Shown here: in pieces, positions 49,416 to 61,600 of the stretch
How positions within the stretch are numbered: position 1 is the stretch's first letter
How the letters are laid out: each line of letters begins with the position of its first letter
Assembly: GCA_902633335.1 (NCBI GenBank)
Contig: CACPFY010000005.1
Location: 1-64,000 of the forward strand
Length of the DNA stretch: 64,000 bases
Direction of reading: 5' to 3'
Origin: an uncultured Pelagibacteraceae bacterium
GTDB lineage: Bacteria; Pseudomonadota; Alphaproteobacteria; Pelagibacterales; Pelagibacteraceae
Made by a program: the position numbers and the translations under genes
Notes under the pieces: model-generated
Databases searched by the model: none
What the model saw: only the letters and a program-made list of their open reading frames with translations
What the model was told of the DNA's origin: nothing

Positions 49416-50204
49416 TCAATTTTTTTTATTATTAATAACTTTATTAATATGGTGACATACTATAGCTACTGAGTTAGCTATATTTAAACTTTCCATTTTT
49501 TTACTAATATTTATTTTAAATATAAAGTCAGAATTAGTTACTGTATTTTTGTTCAATCCAAAACCTTCTGAACCAAATAATAACACGTTTTTTCCTATCC
49601 ACTGGTTTTCTGTAAAATCTTTTTTTGACTTTGAGTCGAACGCACTAACCCAGAATCCTTGTGTTTTTAAAAATCTTAGAGTTGTATTTATATTTGATAC
49701 TTTAAAAATATGTAAATGCTCCATTCCACCGCTTGCACTTTTAAATAATAATTTACTTTTAAAAGGAAAAGACCTCTCTTTAACAATTAAGCCGTCTAAA
49801 TCAAAACTAATTGCGCATCTAATAATCGAACCGATATTTCTTGGGTCAGTTACTTCTTCTAAGGCTAAAAAATTAAGATTTTTTTTATTATTATTTTTTA
49901 AAAAATCTTTCATATTTACCTCATCAAAATTTTCTATTTCAGCCACAATGTTTTGGTGAGAAATATCTTCTTTCCCGCACAAATTATCTATTTCCTTTTT
50001 AGATTTATAAAAAACATGAACTTTTTTGAGTAAATTCACATCTTGATTATCCCTATTTAGCTTTTTTAGAGCATCTTCCGTAATAAATAAACGGTGTACT
50101 TTTCTTAGGGGGTTTTTTAACGCTTCGGTCACTGCGTGCCTTCCAACTATTAAAAAAGTCGACTTTTTCATAAAAATATAAGTTTTTTTCCAAATAATTA
50201 GCAT
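49416..50204 (-). CDS. rlmB: 23S rRNA methyltransferase RlmB-like (TrmH/SpoU family)
   Basis: GRHAVTEALKNP, LEEVTDPRNIGSIIRCA, LFGSEGFGLN, SLNIANSVAI. Confidence 0.92.
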   Translation of the reverse strand: MLIIWKKTYIFMKKSTFLIVGRHAVTEALKNPLRKVHRLFITEDALKKLNRDNQDVNLLKKVHVFYKSKKEIDNLCGKEDISHQNIVAEIENFDEVNMKDFLKNNNKKNLNFLALEEVTDPRNIGSIIRCAISFDLDGLIVKERSFPFKSKLLFKSASGGMEHLHIFKVSNINTTLRFLKTQGFWVSAFDSKSKKDFTENQWIGKNVLLFGSEGFGLNKNTVTNSDFIFKINISKKMESLNIANSVAIVCHHINKVINNKKN

Positions 50205-50305
50205 ATTTTAAAGCAAAATGATTTATTGCATTTATTGTACAAATGCTTATAAAACCCTTGTTGTTGAATGCTTTTTAAGTTAGTGGGTATCCCTAAAGAA
50301 AATTT

Positions 50306-50388
50306 GGAGGGGTACCAAAGCGGTCAAATGGGGCGGGCTGTAAACCCGTTGACTTCGGTCTTCGAAAGTTCGAATCTTTCCCCCTCCA
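50306..50388 (+). tRNA. tRNA-Tyr (GTA)
   Basis: Long variable arm, anticodon GTA, GGAGGGG/CCCCTCC acceptor, encoded CCA 50389-50391. Confidence 0.95.
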
Positions 50389-50437
50389 CCATACTTAAAA
50401 TCGTTTGATAATTAAGAGCGTGATAAGTTTGGATTTT

Positions 50438-50508
50438 GCGGGTGTAGTTCAATGGTAGAACGCTAGCCTTCCAAGCTGGATGTAAGGGTTCGATTCCCTT
50501 TACCCGCT
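50438..50508 (+). tRNA. tRNA-Gly (TCC)
   Basis: GCGGGTG/TACCCGC acceptor, anticodon TCC, encoded CCA 50509-50511. Confidence 0.95.
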
Positions 50509-50537
50509 CCAAAAAAAAATTAAAAAAGGAAAAAAAA

Positions 50538-51728
50538 ATGTCGAAGGAAAAGTTTAATAGAAGTAAACCGCATTGTAACATAGGAACAATCGGACACGTA
50601 GATCACGGTAAAACAACACTAACTGCTGCTATTACAAAAGTACTTGCAGAAGCAGGGGGAGCAAAATTTGTAGCTTATGATCAAATCGATAAAGCTCCTG
50701 AAGAAAAAGAAAGAGGTATTACTATATCTACAGCACACGTAGAATATGAAACTGCAAAAAGACACTACGCACACGTTGATTGTCCAGGACATGCTGACTA
50801 CGTAAAAAATATGATCACTGGTGCAGCTCAAATGGATGGAGCTATTTTAGTTGTTAATGCAGCAGATGGTCCAATGCCACAAACTAGAGAACACATTCTA
50901 TTAGCTCGTCAAGTTGGAGTTCCTGCTATTGTAGTTTTTCTAAATAAAATAGATACTGTTAAAGACAAAGAGTTAATCGACCTAGTTGAGGAAGAAATAA
51001 GAGAACTATTAACCTCTTACAAATTTCCAGGCGACAAAATTCCAATTATAAAAGGTTCAGCGTTAAATGCAGTCGAAGGAAAAGACGAAGCGACAGGTAA
51101 AAATGCGATTATGGAATTAATGAAAGCAGTTGATGAAACAATTCCACAGCCCGATAGACCAAAAGATAAACCTTTTTTAATGCCGGTAGAAGATGTTTTC
51201 TCTATTTCAGGAAGAGGAACAGTAGTTACTGGAAGAGTTGAACAAGGGGTAATTAAAGTCGGTGAAGAAATTGAAATAATAGGAATAACAGATACTAAAA
51301 AATCAGTTTGTACTGGCGTAGAAATGTTTAGAAAACTTTTGGATAGCGGTGAAGCAGGTGATAACATTGGTGCATTGTTAAGAGGTGTTGAGAGAGATGA
51401 TGTGCAGAGAGGACAAGTTCTTGCTAAACCAGGTTCTGTTACACCACATACCGAGTTTGAATGCCAAGCATACATTCTTAAAAAAGAAGAGGGTGGAAGA
51501 CATACTCCTTTTTTCACTAAATACAGACCTCAGTTTTATTTTAGAACAACTGATGTAACTGGAGAAGTAACTCTTCCATCAGGCACAGAAATGGTAATGC
51601 CTGGGGATGACGGAAAATTTAGTGTAAAATTAATTACTCCGATTGCTATGAGCCAAAACTTAAATTTTGCCATTAGAGAAGGTGGAAAAACAGTAGGAGC
51701 TGGCGTAGTAACAAAGATAATTAAATAG
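50538..51728 (+). CDS. tuf: Elongation factor Tu
   Basis: [47 protein letters not shown] stop. Confidence 0.98.
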   Translation: MSKEKFNRSKPHCNIGTIGHVDHGKTTLTAAITKVLAEAGGAKFVAYDQIDKAPEEKERGITISTAHVEYETAKRHYAHVDCPGHADYVKNMITGAAQMDGAILVVNAADGPMPQTREHILLARQVGVPAIVVFLNKIDTVKDKELIDLVEEEIRELLTSYKFPGDKIPIIKGSALNAVEGKDEATGKNAIMELMKAVDETIPQPDRPKDKPFLMPVEDVFSISGRGTVVTGRVEQGVIKVGEEIEIIGITDTKKSVCTGVEMFRKLLDSGEAGDNIGALLRGVERDDVQRGQVLAKPGSVTPHTEFECQAYILKKEEGGRHTPFFTKYRPQFYFRTTDVTGEVTLPSGTEMVMPGDDGKFSVKLITPIAMSQNLNFAIREGGKTVGAGVVTKIIK

Positions 51729-51799
51729 GAGCGTAGCTCAATTGGTAGAGCGCCGGTCTCCAAAACCGGAGGCTGTGGGTTCGAGTCCCTCCGCTCCTG
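51727..51799 (+). tRNA. tRNA-Trp (CCA)
   Basis: AGGAGCG/CGCTCCT acceptor, anticodon CCA, encoded CCA tail 51800-51802; 5' end lies within the tuf stop codon. Confidence 0.95.
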
Positions 51800-51816
51800 C
51801 CAATTAAATTAGTATT

Positions 51817-52008
51817 ATGAGAAATCCTTTAAAATTTTTACAGGAAGTAAAACAGGAGGCTTTTAGAATTTCTTGGCCTACGAAAAAAGATACTATGACT
51901 GGTGCGTTAATGGTATTTGGACTAGCCTCGATTGCGGCGATTTTCTTTTTGCTTTTAGACCAAATATTAAGATTTTTATTAAATATAGTACTTAACTTAA
52001 GCTTTTAA
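51817..52008 (+). CDS. secE: Preprotein translocase subunit SecE
   Basis: FLQEVKQEAFRISWPTKKDT, single TM, before nusG. Confidence 0.94.
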   Translation: MRNPLKFLQEVKQEAFRISWPTKKDTMTGALMVFGLASIAAIFFLLLDQILRFLLNIVLNLSF

Positions 52009-52533
52009 ATGAATTGGTACATTGTACAAGCATACTCCGGTTTTGAAAAAAAAGTCGTTGAAAGCATTAAAGAGGAGCTTAAAAGACATAAACTAGAAGG
52101 TAGTTTAGATCAACTCCTAATTCCAACTCATCAAGTAACTGAGGTAAAAAAAGGAAAGAGAACAAAAAAAGAAAAAAAATATTTTCCTGGATATGTTTTA
52201 ATAAAAATTGAACTCACAAAACAGATTTATCATTTAATTAAAAATTTACAAAAAGTTAGTGGCTTTTTAGGATCATCAGATAAACCAACACCAATATCTG
52301 ATAATGAAATTAAAAGAATTTTAGGTCAGGTATCAGAAAGTGCAATCAACCAAAAATCTGGTATAAGCTTTGAAATTGGAGAAAAAGTCAAAGTTTGTGA
52401 CGGACCATTCGCTTCTTTTACTGGTTTGATTGAACAAATTGATGAAGAAAAGTCTAGACTAAAGGTATCAGTTTCGATATTTGGTAGGGCTACTCCGGTA
52501 GATTTAGAATTTAACCAGGTAGAAAAGAATTAG
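52009..52533 (+). CDS. nusG: Transcription antitermination factor NusG
   Basis: [32 protein letters not shown]. Confidence 0.96.
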   Translation: MNWYIVQAYSGFEKKVVESIKEELKRHKLEGSLDQLLIPTHQVTEVKKGKRTKKEKKYFPGYVLIKIELTKQIYHLIKNLQKVSGFLGSSDKPTPISDNEIKRILGQVSESAINQKSGISFEIGEKVKVCDGPFASFTGLIEQIDEEKSRLKVSVSIFGRATPVDLEFNQVEKN

Positions 52534-52535
52534 TT

Positions 52536-52961
52536 ATGGCAAAAGAAATAACAGGATATGTGAAGCTACAAATTAAAGGTGGACAGGCAAATCCAGCTCC
52601 GCCAGTTGGTCCCGCTCTTGGACAAAGGGGTATAAATATAATGGAATTTTGTAAAGCCTTTAACGAGAAAACAAAATCTTTCATGGGCAAACCAGTACCA
52701 GTCGTAATTACGGTTTATAAAGATAAAAAATTTGACTTTGTAATTAAATCTCCTCCAGCATCACATTTTATTAGAGAAGCTGCCAAGTTAAAAAGTGGAT
52801 CAAAAGAACCTGGTAGAGTTGTAGCAGGATCAATAACCATGAAACAAGCTGAAGCAATAGCTAAAGAAAAAATGAAAGATTTAAATGCCTTTGATTTGAA
52901 AGAAGCTACGAAAATTATTTGTGGCTCAGCTAGATCAATGGGTATAGAGGTAAAAGAATGA
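52536..52961 (+). CDS. rplK: 50S ribosomal protein L11
   Basis: [28 protein letters not shown]. Confidence 0.97.
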   Translation: MAKEITGYVKLQIKGGQANPAPPVGPALGQRGINIMEFCKAFNEKTKSFMGKPVPVVITVYKDKKFDFVIKSPPASHFIREAAKLKSGSKEPGRVVAGSITMKQAEAIAKEKMKDLNAFDLKEATKIICGSARSMGIEVKE

Positions 52962-53644
52962 AAAAAAAATCAAAAAGATTTAAATTATTAGAAAAGAAAA
53001 AAATTAAAGAAAGACTATCATTAGACAAATCTATAGATTTAATTAAAGAAACATGCACTTCAAAAATGGAAGAGTCTATCGATTTATCAATTAGAATAAA
53101 CACAAAACAATCAAAAGGTGGAGATTTTAACTTAAGAACAGTGGTAAAATTACCCCATCCAAATGGAAAAAAATTTAAAATTGCTGTTTTATGTGAGCAA
53201 GAAAAAGTAGAAGAAGCAAAAAAGATTGGTGCAGATATAGCCGGTTCTCAGGAATTGTTAGATCAAATTTCAAGCGGTAAATTGAATTTTGATAAATTAA
53301 TTTGCACACCTGGAATGATGAGCAAAATTGGGAAACTAGGAAAAATTCTTGGACCAAAAGGACTAATGCCAAATCCGAAACTAGGTACTGTTTCTAATGA
53401 TCTCAAGAAATCAATAACAGATCTTAAAACAGGTTTAGTAGAAATTAAAAATGACAAAGATGGTAATTTGGCTTTATCTATTGGAAGAAAAAAATTTTCA
53501 AAAGAAAAATTACAAGAAAATTATAATTTTTTTGTTGATTTTTTAAAAAAAGAAAAGCCTGAGAATATAAAAGGAGAGTTTATAAAAAATATCTTTTTAA
53601 CATCAACAATGGGAATATCTTGTAAAATAGGGAGCAAAAACTAG
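52958..53644 (+). CDS. rplA: 50S ribosomal protein L1
   Basis: [18 protein letters not shown]. Confidence 0.96.
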   Translation: MKKKSKRFKLLEKKKIKERLSLDKSIDLIKETCTSKMEESIDLSIRINTKQSKGGDFNLRTVVKLPHPNGKKFKIAVLCEQEKVEEAKKIGADIAGSQELLDQISSGKLNFDKLICTPGMMSKIGKLGKILGPKGLMPNPKLGTVSNDLKKSITDLKTGLVEIKNDKDGNLALSIGRKKFSKEKLQENYNFFVDFLKKEKPENIKGEFIKNIFLTSTMGISCKIGSKN

Positions 53645-53646
53645 TT

Positions 53647-54159
53647 ATGATGAGTAAAGAAAATAAAAAAAGCTATATTGAAGAAATGAAAAAAAATTTT
53701 TCTTCAAATAATTCTGTTATGATTGCTCAGTATCAAGGTTTAAATGTTAAAGAACTTGATGAATTAAGAAAACAATTAAGAGAAAAAGGTATACTTTTTA
53801 AAATAACAAAAAACAGGATTACAAAAATTGCAATAAAAGAAACTCCTGTAAAAGATCTAGAAAAATATTTTTCTGGTCCCACAGCTGCAGCTCTTTCATC
53901 TGATCCAATAACTACGGCAAAAATTCTTACAAAATTTGCAAAATCTCATGAAAAATTAAAAATAATAGCTGGCTTTATGGATGGTAAGGTTTTAGATCAA
54001 AAAGAGGTGGCTATTATCGCCACATTACCTTCTTTAGAGGAAGCAAGGGCTAAAATTGTAGGTATTTTGTCATCACCTGCTCAAAAATTAGTAAGTATTT
54101 TACTTGCACCTGGCTCAAAAATTGCTAATTTAGCGCGCGCAAAGGCTTTAAAAAAATAA
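53647..54159 (+). CDS. rplJ: 50S ribosomal protein L10
   Basis: LDELRKQLREKGILFKITKNRI. Confidence 0.95.
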   Translation: MMSKENKKSYIEEMKKNFSSNNSVMIAQYQGLNVKELDELRKQLREKGILFKITKNRITKIAIKETPVKDLEKYFSGPTAAALSSDPITTAKILTKFAKSHEKLKIIAGFMDGKVLDQKEVAIIATLPSLEEARAKIVGILSSPAQKLVSILLAPGSKIANLARAKALKK

Positions 54160-54174
54160 TTACAAGGATCACTA

Positions 54175-54543
54175 ATGTCAGACTTAAACAAAATTATAGA
54201 AGATTTATCAAAATTAACTGTTGTAGAGGCAGCAGAACTTTCAAAACAATTAGAGGAAAAATGGGGTGTAACTGCAGCAGCTCCTGTTGCAGCAGCAGCA
54301 GCACCGGGTGCAGCACCAGCGGGTGAAGAAAAATCAGAATTTTCACTTTTTTTAGCAGCCGCGGGAGATAAAAAAATTAATGTTATTAAAGAAGTTAGAG
54401 CCATAACAGGTTTAGGTTTAAAAGAGGCAAAAGATTTAGTTGAAGGAGCTCCAAAAGAAATTAAAGCAGGTGTTCCTAAAAAAGAAGCCGACGAATTTAA
54501 GAAAAAACTTGAAGCTGCCGGCGCTAAAGTAGAATTAAAGTAA
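54175..54543 (+). CDS. rplL: 50S ribosomal protein L7/L12
   Basis: Ala-rich hinge, [28 protein letters not shown]. Confidence 0.97.
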   Translation: MSDLNKIIEDLSKLTVVEAAELSKQLEEKWGVTAAAPVAAAAAPGAAPAGEEKSEFSLFLAAAGDKKINVIKEVRAITGLGLKEAKDLVEGAPKEIKAGVPKKEADEFKKKLEAAGAKVELK

Positions 54544-54562
54544 ATTAAAATTTAAGACTAGA

Positions 54563-54588
54563 TTATTACGAGGTTGATTTCGTAATAA
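54563..54588 (+). promoter_or_regulatory. Perfect 9-bp hairpin in rplL-rpoB gap (attenuator/processing candidate)
   Basis: TTATTACGA (54563-54571), 8-nt loop GGTTGATT, TCGTAATAA (54580-54588). Confidence 0.65.
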
Positions 54589-54598
54589 AAATTAATTA

Positions 54599-57500
54599 AT
54601 GGAATTATCTTTTACTCAAAAAAAAAGTATTAGAAAAAGTTTTGGTAAACTTAAAGAAGGTTTATCAATCCCAAACTTAATAGAAGTTCAAAAAAATTCA
54701 TATCAAGAATTTTTATCCTCTAAAGCTCTTAACGAACAAATGGATATCCTTTCAAAAGGTATCGACAAAGTCTTCAAAAGTATTTTTCCTATTGATGATA
54801 ACTCGGATAAATCTACTCTTGAATACATTTCATACAAATTAGAAAAACCTAAGTTTGATGTTCTTGAGTGCAAGCAAAGAAGCTTGACGTATTCTGCATC
54901 TTTAAAAGCCAATCTTAGATTGGTAGTTTATGACATTGATACAGAAAATAATACAAAACAAATTTTATCTGCCAAAGAACAAGAAGTTTTTATTGGGGAA
55001 TTGCCCTTAATGACTCCTAGCGGTACTTTTGTTGTAAACGGCGTAGAGAGAGTAGTAGTCAATCAAATGCATAGAAGTCCTGGTGTTTTTTTTGATCACG
55101 ATAAAGGAAAAACCCATTCAAGTGGTAAATTATTGTTTAATTGCAGAATAATTCCAGGTAGAGGATCGTGGTTAGATTTTGAATTTGATCCAAAAGATAT
55201 TCTATATTTTAGAATTGATAGAAAAAAAAAGCTTCCAATAACAACAATATTATTTGCATTAGATTTATCAAAGGAAAAAATTATCAAAAGTTTTTATACA
55301 ACAAATAAATATAGTTTCGATGAGAAAAATAATAAATGGATTACAAATTTTGATGTTGATAAATTTAAAAGACCAGTGAAGTTAGGTTTTGATTTAGTTG
55401 ACGCAAAAACTAATAAAAAAATCTTATCAAAAGGTGAAAAATTAAATATTGTAATTGCAAGGAAACTTGAAGAAAAGGGTTTAAAAGAAATATTCATTAC
55501 TAATGAAGAGTTAATTAGTAAATATACCGCGAAAGATATTGTAGACAAAAATAATAATTTGATACTCTCATCAGGATCAGACTTAAACAATGAAGTGATC
55601 GAAAAAATTAGAAATGAAGAGTTAAAAATTTTAGAGCTAGTTAATATTGATCCTATTAACAAAGGACCATATTTACTTGAAACATTAAAAATTGACAAAA
55701 ATTCAAATAAAGCCGAAGCCCTTAATGATATTTACAAAGTATTAAGACCAGGCGAAGCTCCGACAATTGAAATTGCTGAAGATGTTTTTAAAAACTTATA
55801 TTTTAATAAAGATAGATACGATCTATCTGAGGTAGGAAGGGTTAAATTAAACTCAAAACTAAATTTAAAAAGAGACGCTAAAGATAGCACTTTAAATTCA
55901 GAAGATATAATCGCAATTATTAAATTTATGCTCGATTTAAGAGATGGAAAAGGCGAAGTTGATGATATCGATCATTTAGGTAATAGAAGAGTGAGATCAG
56001 TTGGTGAACTCGTTGAAAATCAATTTAGAATTGGCCTTTTAAGGATGGAAAGAACTGTTAAAGAAAAAATGTCCACTTTTTTAGAAATTGAGTCCGCGAT
56101 GCCTCAAGATTTAATTAACGCTAAACCTATAACAACCTCTTTAAAAGATTTTTTCGCAACTTCTCAGTTATCTCAATTTATGGATCAAACTAATCCACTA
56201 TCAGAGATTACCCATAAAAGACGGGTTTCAGCGTTAGGACCTGGAGGTCTGACAAGAGAAAGAGCTGGGTTTGAAGTTAGAGATGTTCATCCTACCCATT
56301 ATGGAAGAATATGCCCAATCGAAACTCCTGAAGGTCCAAACATAGGATTGATTAACAGTCTAGCAACATACTGTAGAGTAAATAAATTTGGTTATATTGA
56401 AAGTCCTTATAAAAAAGTTATTAAAGGTAAGGTGACTAATGAAATTAAATACCTTTCAGCTATTGAAGAGGAGAAGTTTACAATCGCTCAAGCTAATTCA
56501 GTTTTAGATAAAAATGGATCTTTCGAAGAAGAGTTAGTTGCTTGTAGAAAAAATTTAAATTTTCAATTATCAAATAAAGATAATATAGACTACATTGACG
56601 TATCTCCAAAACAACTAGTCTCAGTAGCAGCAGCTTTAATTCCTTTTCTTGAAAATGATGATGCTAACCGCGCACTAATGGGTTCAAATATGATGAGGCA
56701 AGCAGTACCCTTATTAAAACCAGAGTCACCTTTAGTTGGAACAGGCATAGAATCCGATGTTGCTTTAGATTCTGGTGTAACAATTGTTGCAAAAAGAAGC
56801 GGTGTAGTAGACAAAATTGATGGAAAAAGAATTGTTGTTAAAGCAACTGAAGTTAAAGATCTATCACAGTCTGCTGTTGACATATATAATCTTTCTAAAT
56901 TTAAAAGATCTAATCAGAATACATGTATAAATCAAAAACCTTTAGTTAAAGTTGGTGATGAAATTAAAAAAGGAGATATAATCGCAGACGGTCCTGCAAC
57001 TAAACTTGGTGAATTAGCTTTGGGAAAAAATGTAACAGTAGCATTTATGCCATGGCAAGGTTACAACTTTGAAGACTCTATTTTAATATCAGAAAGGTGT
57101 GTAACTGACGATGTCTTTACCTCAATTCATATAGAAGAATATGAGTCTATGGCTCGTGATACAAAGTTAGGAGCTGAGGAGATAACAAGAGATATTCCAA
57201 ATGTTAGTGAGGAAAGTTTAAGAAATTTAGATGAGTCCGGAATAGTTTATGTTGGTGCTGAAGTAAAACCAAGTGATATATTAGTAGGAAAAGTTACCCC
57301 TAAGAGCGAAACTTCATCTAGTCCGGAGGAAAAACTTTTAAGATCCATTTTTGGAGAAAAAGCTACAGATGTAAGAGACTCCTCTTTGAAGCTCCCTTCT
57401 GGAAGCGCAGGTGTTGTTATTGATGTTAGAGTTTTCAATAGACATGGTATTGAAAAAGACGAAAGATCCATAGCAATAGAAAGATCAGAAATTGAATTAG

Positions 57501-58690
57501 TTCAAGAGGATAGAAAAGTTGAAGAAGAAATTTTAAACAGGAATATAAAATCCAGAGCTACAGATTTATTAAAAAACCAGTCTATTGACAAAAGCTATAA
57601 AGAGCTAAAAGCCGGCTTAACATTGAATGAGAATGATCTACAAAATTTAGGCCTTAAAGATTTATGGAAAATTTCATTCAAAGACGAAAAAATTAGTGAA
57701 AACATTTTAAAACTTAAAAACCAATATGAAAATGCTTTAGAAGACATTAATTTACGGTTTGACGACAAAGTTAATAAGATACAGCAAGGTGATGATTTAT
57801 TACCAACGGTTATGAAAGTAGTAAAAGTTTTCGTAGCAGTAAAAAGAAGACTAATGCCAGGTGATAAAATGGCAGGAAGGCATGGCAATAAAGGAGTTGT
57901 TAGTAAAATAGTTCCTGTTGAAGACATGCCATATATGGAAAATGGAAAACCTGTAGATATAGTTTTAAATCCTCTTGGAGTGCCAAGTAGAATGAATGTG
58001 GGCCAAATACTTGAAACGCATCTTGGATGGTCTTGTTCTGAATTAGGCGATCAAATTAAATCTCATTTAAAAAACTTCGAAAATGAGTTTGAAGCGCTTA
58101 AAAATAAGTTAAAAGAAATATATGGAAAAGAATATTATGATAACGTTATATCCAAATTATCAAAAAAAGAAATATTTGAATTAGTGCAAAATATTTCTAG
58201 TGGTATACCGATTGGCACACCTGTCTTCGACGGCGCATCGACTAAAGATATTACAAAGATGTTAGACCTAGCTAAACTTCCATCTAGCGGACAAACTAAT
58301 TTATGGGATGGAAGAACTGGAGAGCAATTTGATAGGCCTGTAACAGTTGGGACTATTTATATGTTAAAATTAAATCATTTAGTCGAAGATAAAATTCATG
58401 CGAGATCAACAGGACCTTATAGCTTAGTAACACAACAACCCTTAGGAGGAAAAGCTCAATTAGGTGGACAAAGATTTGGGGAAATGGAAGTTTGGGCTTT
58501 AGAAGCCTACGGGGCCTCATATTCTCTTCAAGAAATATTAACAGTCAAATCAGATGATGTAGCTGGACGAACCAAAGTATATGAAACTATCGTCAAAGGA
58601 AATAATAATTTTGAATCTGGAGTACCAGAGTCTTTCAATGTATTGATAAAAGAAATTAGAGCTTTAGGACTTAATATCGAACTAAATTAA
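54599..58690 (+). CDS. rpoB: RNA polymerase subunit beta
   Basis: [44 protein letters not shown], 1363 aa. Confidence 0.98.
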   Translation: MELSFTQKKSIRKSFGKLKEGLSIPNLIEVQKNSYQEFLSSKALNEQMDILSKGIDKVFKSIFPIDDNSDKSTLEYISYKLEKPKFDVLECKQRSLTYSASLKANLRLVVYDIDTENNTKQILSAKEQEVFIGELPLMTPSGTFVVNGVERVVVNQMHRSPGVFFDHDKGKTHSSGKLLFNCRIIPGRGSWLDFEFDPKDILYFRIDRKKKLPITTILFALDLSKEKIIKSFYTTNKYSFDEKNNKWITNFDVDKFKRPVKLGFDLVDAKTNKKILSKGEKLNIVIARKLEEKGLKEIFITNEELISKYTAKDIVDKNNNLILSSGSDLNNEVIEKIRNEELKILELVNIDPINKGPYLLETLKIDKNSNKAEALNDIYKVLRPGEAPTIEIAEDVFKNLYFNKDRYDLSEVGRVKLNSKLNLKRDAKDSTLNSEDIIAIIKFMLDLRDGKGEVDDIDHLGNRRVRSVGELVENQFRIGLLRMERTVKEKMSTFLEIESAMPQDLINAKPITTSLKDFFATSQLSQFMDQTNPLSEITHKRRVSALGPGGLTRERAGFEVRDVHPTHYGRICPIETPEGPNIGLINSLATYCRVNKFGYIESPYKKVIKGKVTNEIKYLSAIEEEKFTIAQANSVLDKNGSFEEELVACRKNLNFQLSNKDNIDYIDVSPKQLVSVAAALIPFLENDDANRALMGSNMMRQAVPLLKPESPLVGTGIESDVALDSGVTIVAKRSGVVDKIDGKRIVVKATEVKDLSQSAVDIYNLSKFKRSNQNTCINQKPLVKVGDEIKKGDIIADGPATKLGELALGKNVTVAFMPWQGYNFEDSILISERCVTDDVFTSIHIEEYESMARDTKLGAEEITRDIPNVSEESLRNLDESGIVYVGAEVKPSDILVGKVTPKSETSSSPEEKLLRSIFGEKATDVRDSSLKLPSGSAGVVIDVRVFNRHGIEKDERSIAIERSEIELVQEDRKVEEEILNRNIKSRATDLLKNQSIDKSYKELKAGLTLNENDLQNLGLKDLWKISFKDEKISENILKLKNQYENALEDINLRFDDKVNKIQQGDDLLPTVMKVVKVFVAVKRRLMPGDKMAGRHGNKGVVSKIVPVEDMPYMENGKPVDIVLNPLGVPSRMNVGQILETHLGWSCSELGDQIKSHLKNFENEFEALKNKLKEIYGKEYYDNVISKLSKKEIFELVQNISSGIPIGTPVFDGASTKDITKMLDLAKLPSSGQTNLWDGRTGEQFDRPVTVGTIYMLKLNHLVEDKIHARSTGPYSLVTQQPLGGKAQLGGQRFGEMEVWALEAYGASYSLQEILTVKSDDVAGRTKVYETIVKGNNNFESGVPESFNVLIKEIRALGLNIELN

Positions 58691-58691
58691 A

Positions 58692-61600
58692 ATGGAAAAA
58701 AATATAACTAAAAATTTTGATAATAAAAATCTTGCATCAGAGAATAATTTTGGAAGTATAAAAATTACTTTAGCTAGCCCTGATAAAATCAAATCTTGGT
58801 CATTTGGTGAAATAAAAAAACCTGAGACTATAAACTATAGAACTTTTAGACCAGAAAAAGACGGTCTATTTTGCTCAAGAATATTTGGTCCTGTAAAAGA
58901 CTATGAGTGTCTTTGTGGAAAGTATAAAAGAATGAAGTTTAGAGGAATAATTTGTGAGAAGTGTGGTGTAGAAGTCACTAAATCAAATGTTAGACGTGAA
59001 AGAATGGGGCACATTGATTTAGCATGTCCTGTGGCTCATATTTGGTTCTTAAAATCACTTCCAAGCAGAATTTCGCTAGCTATCGATATGAAATTAAAAG
59101 AAGTTGAAAAGGTTCTTTATTTTGAGAGCTTTATAGTCATTGAACCAGGTTTAACAAAACTTAAAAAAGGACAACTTTTAAATGAAGAAGAACTCATAAA
59201 ATCCCAAGATGAATTTGGAGAGGATGCTTTTACTGCTGGCATAGGAGCTGAAGCAGTAAGAGAAATACTTATCAATCTTGATCTCCAGTCCGAACAAAAA
59301 AAGCTTAGAGAGTCATTAAAAGAAGTTAAATCAAAAGTAACCGAAGAAAGAACGATAAAAAGATTAAAATTAATAGAGTCTTTTATTAATTCTGGAAATA
59401 AACCGGAATGGATGATTTTGACCACTGTCCCAGTTATTCCACCAGAACTTAGACCATTAGTTCCTTTAGATGGTGGAAGATTTGCTACCTCAGATCTTAA
59501 TGATTTGTATAGAAGGGTAATTAATAGAAATAATAGACTTAAGAGACTTCTAGATCTTAAAGCTCCAGATATAATAGTAAGAAACGAAAAAAGAATGCTT
59601 CAAGAGTCTGTCGACGCCCTGTTTGATAACGGAAGAAGAGGTAGAGTTATCACTGGAACAGGAAAAAGACCTCTAAAATCTTTAGCTGAGATGCTTAAAG
59701 GTAAACAAGGAAGGTTTAGACAAAATTTACTTGGAAAAAGAGTAGATTATTCCGGAAGATCGGTAATAGTTGTAGGTCCGGAACTTAAATTACATCAATG
59801 CGGACTTCCTAAAAAAATGGCTTTAGAGCTTTTTAAACCTTTCTTGTATGCAAGGTTAGATAAATTGGGTTTAGCCACTACTATTAAGCAAGCTAAAAGA
59901 TTGGTGGAAAAGGAAAAAAGTGAGGTTTGGGATGCGCTAGAATACATTATAAGGGAACATCCTGTTATATTAAATAGAGCACCAACTCTACACAGATTGG
60001 GCGTTCAAGCATTTGAAGCAAAGTTAATAGAGGGAAATGCTATTGAACTTCACCCATTAGTATGTGCAGCATTTAATGCAGATTTTGACGGAGATCAAAT
60101 GGCAGTTCATATACCTTTAAGTCTTGAAGCGCAACTAGAGGCTAGAGTGTTAATGATGTCCACAAATAATATATTAAGCCCTTCAAACGGTAAACCTATT
60201 ATTGTTCCCAGCCAAGACATTGTGTTAGGAATTTATTATTTATCACAATCTTCAAAATCTGATAAGCCCAAAGGAATATTTTCGAATATTGATGAAATTG
60301 AACAAGCTTTAGAAAATAAGTCTATAAGTCTTCACACTAAGATTATATCAATATTTGAAACAGTTGATCAAAATAATAAAGTTATAAAACAAAAATACTC
60401 TAGTACAGCAGGAAGGTTTTTATTAGCTAACTTGTTACCAAAAAATTCAAATATAAAATTCACTTTGGTTGATAAACTACTAACAAAAAAAAATGTTTCA
60501 GAGGTAATAGATACAATATTTAGATATTGCGGACAAAAAGAAACTGTTATTTTTTGCGATAAAATTAAAACATTAGGTTTTAAGCATGCATTTAAGGCTG
60601 GAATTTCTTTTGGTAAAGATGATCTAATTATACCTAAGACAAAAGAAAATTTGATAAATGACACAAAGAAAAAAATTGAAGAATATGAAAAACAATATTC
60701 AGATGGATTAATTACTAGAGGTGAAAAATATAATAAAGTCGTAGACATATGGTCTAAATGTACAGATACGGTGGCTAATGAAATGATGAGGGAAATTTCA
60801 TCAGCAGAAAAAGTTTACGAAAATGACAGGATAGAGACTAATTCTGTATATATGATGGCTGACTCTGGCGCTAGAGGCTCACAAGCACAAATGAAGCAAC
60901 TTGCTGGAATGAGAGGTCTTATTGCTAAACCTTCAGGAGAAATTATAGAAACACCCATTATATCAAATTTCAAAGAAGGTCTGTCAGTTCTAGAATATTT
61001 TAATTCTACTCACGGAGCAAGAAAAGGACTAGCTGATACTGCATTGAAAACAGCAAACTCCGGATATTTAACTAGAAGACTTTGCGATGTAGCTCAAGAC
61101 ATTCAAATAACTTCTGCAGAATGTGATATTAAAAAAAGATCCTCAATTAATATTTCTGAAATAATTGAAGGTGGAAATATCTTGGTTAGCCTATCTGAAA
61201 GAGTTTTAGGAAGAGTTATAGCTGAGAATATTAAACACCCTATAAGTGGTGAAGTTTTAATCAACAAAGGAAACCTCATTGATGAATCAGATTGTGAAAA
61301 AATAGATGCAGCCGGAGTAAAATCTGTCCAAGTATATTCCGTTATTACTTGTGCATCACAAAAAGGAGTATGCGCAACGTGTTATGGAAGAGATTTATCA
61401 AGAGGAAAACTTGTAAGTATAGGTGAAGCAATAGGTATGATAGCCGCTCAATCAATTGGAGAGCCAGGAACTCAATTAACAATGAGAACTTTCCACGTGG
61501 GTGGAACAGCACAAATTAAAGAAGAGTCTCAAATTGTCTCTCAAACAAAAGGTAAATTAAAGATTATTAACAAAAATTTAATTGAAGACTCTAAGAAAAA

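Noticed and set aside
49549-49959. 136-aa plus-strand ORF
   Set aside because: Antisense to the well-supported rlmB gene
50324-50581. 85-aa minus-strand ORF ([24 protein letters not shown])
   Set aside because: It is the antisense translation of tRNA-Tyr and tRNA-Gly, a well-known spurious database ORF type
51017-51517. 166-aa minus-strand ORF
   Set aside because: Fully antisense to tuf; low-complexity shadow composition and no recognisable domain
60368-60748. 126-aa minus-strand ORF
   Set aside because: Antisense to rpoC; hydrophobic/Ser-rich shadow typical of AT-rich genomes
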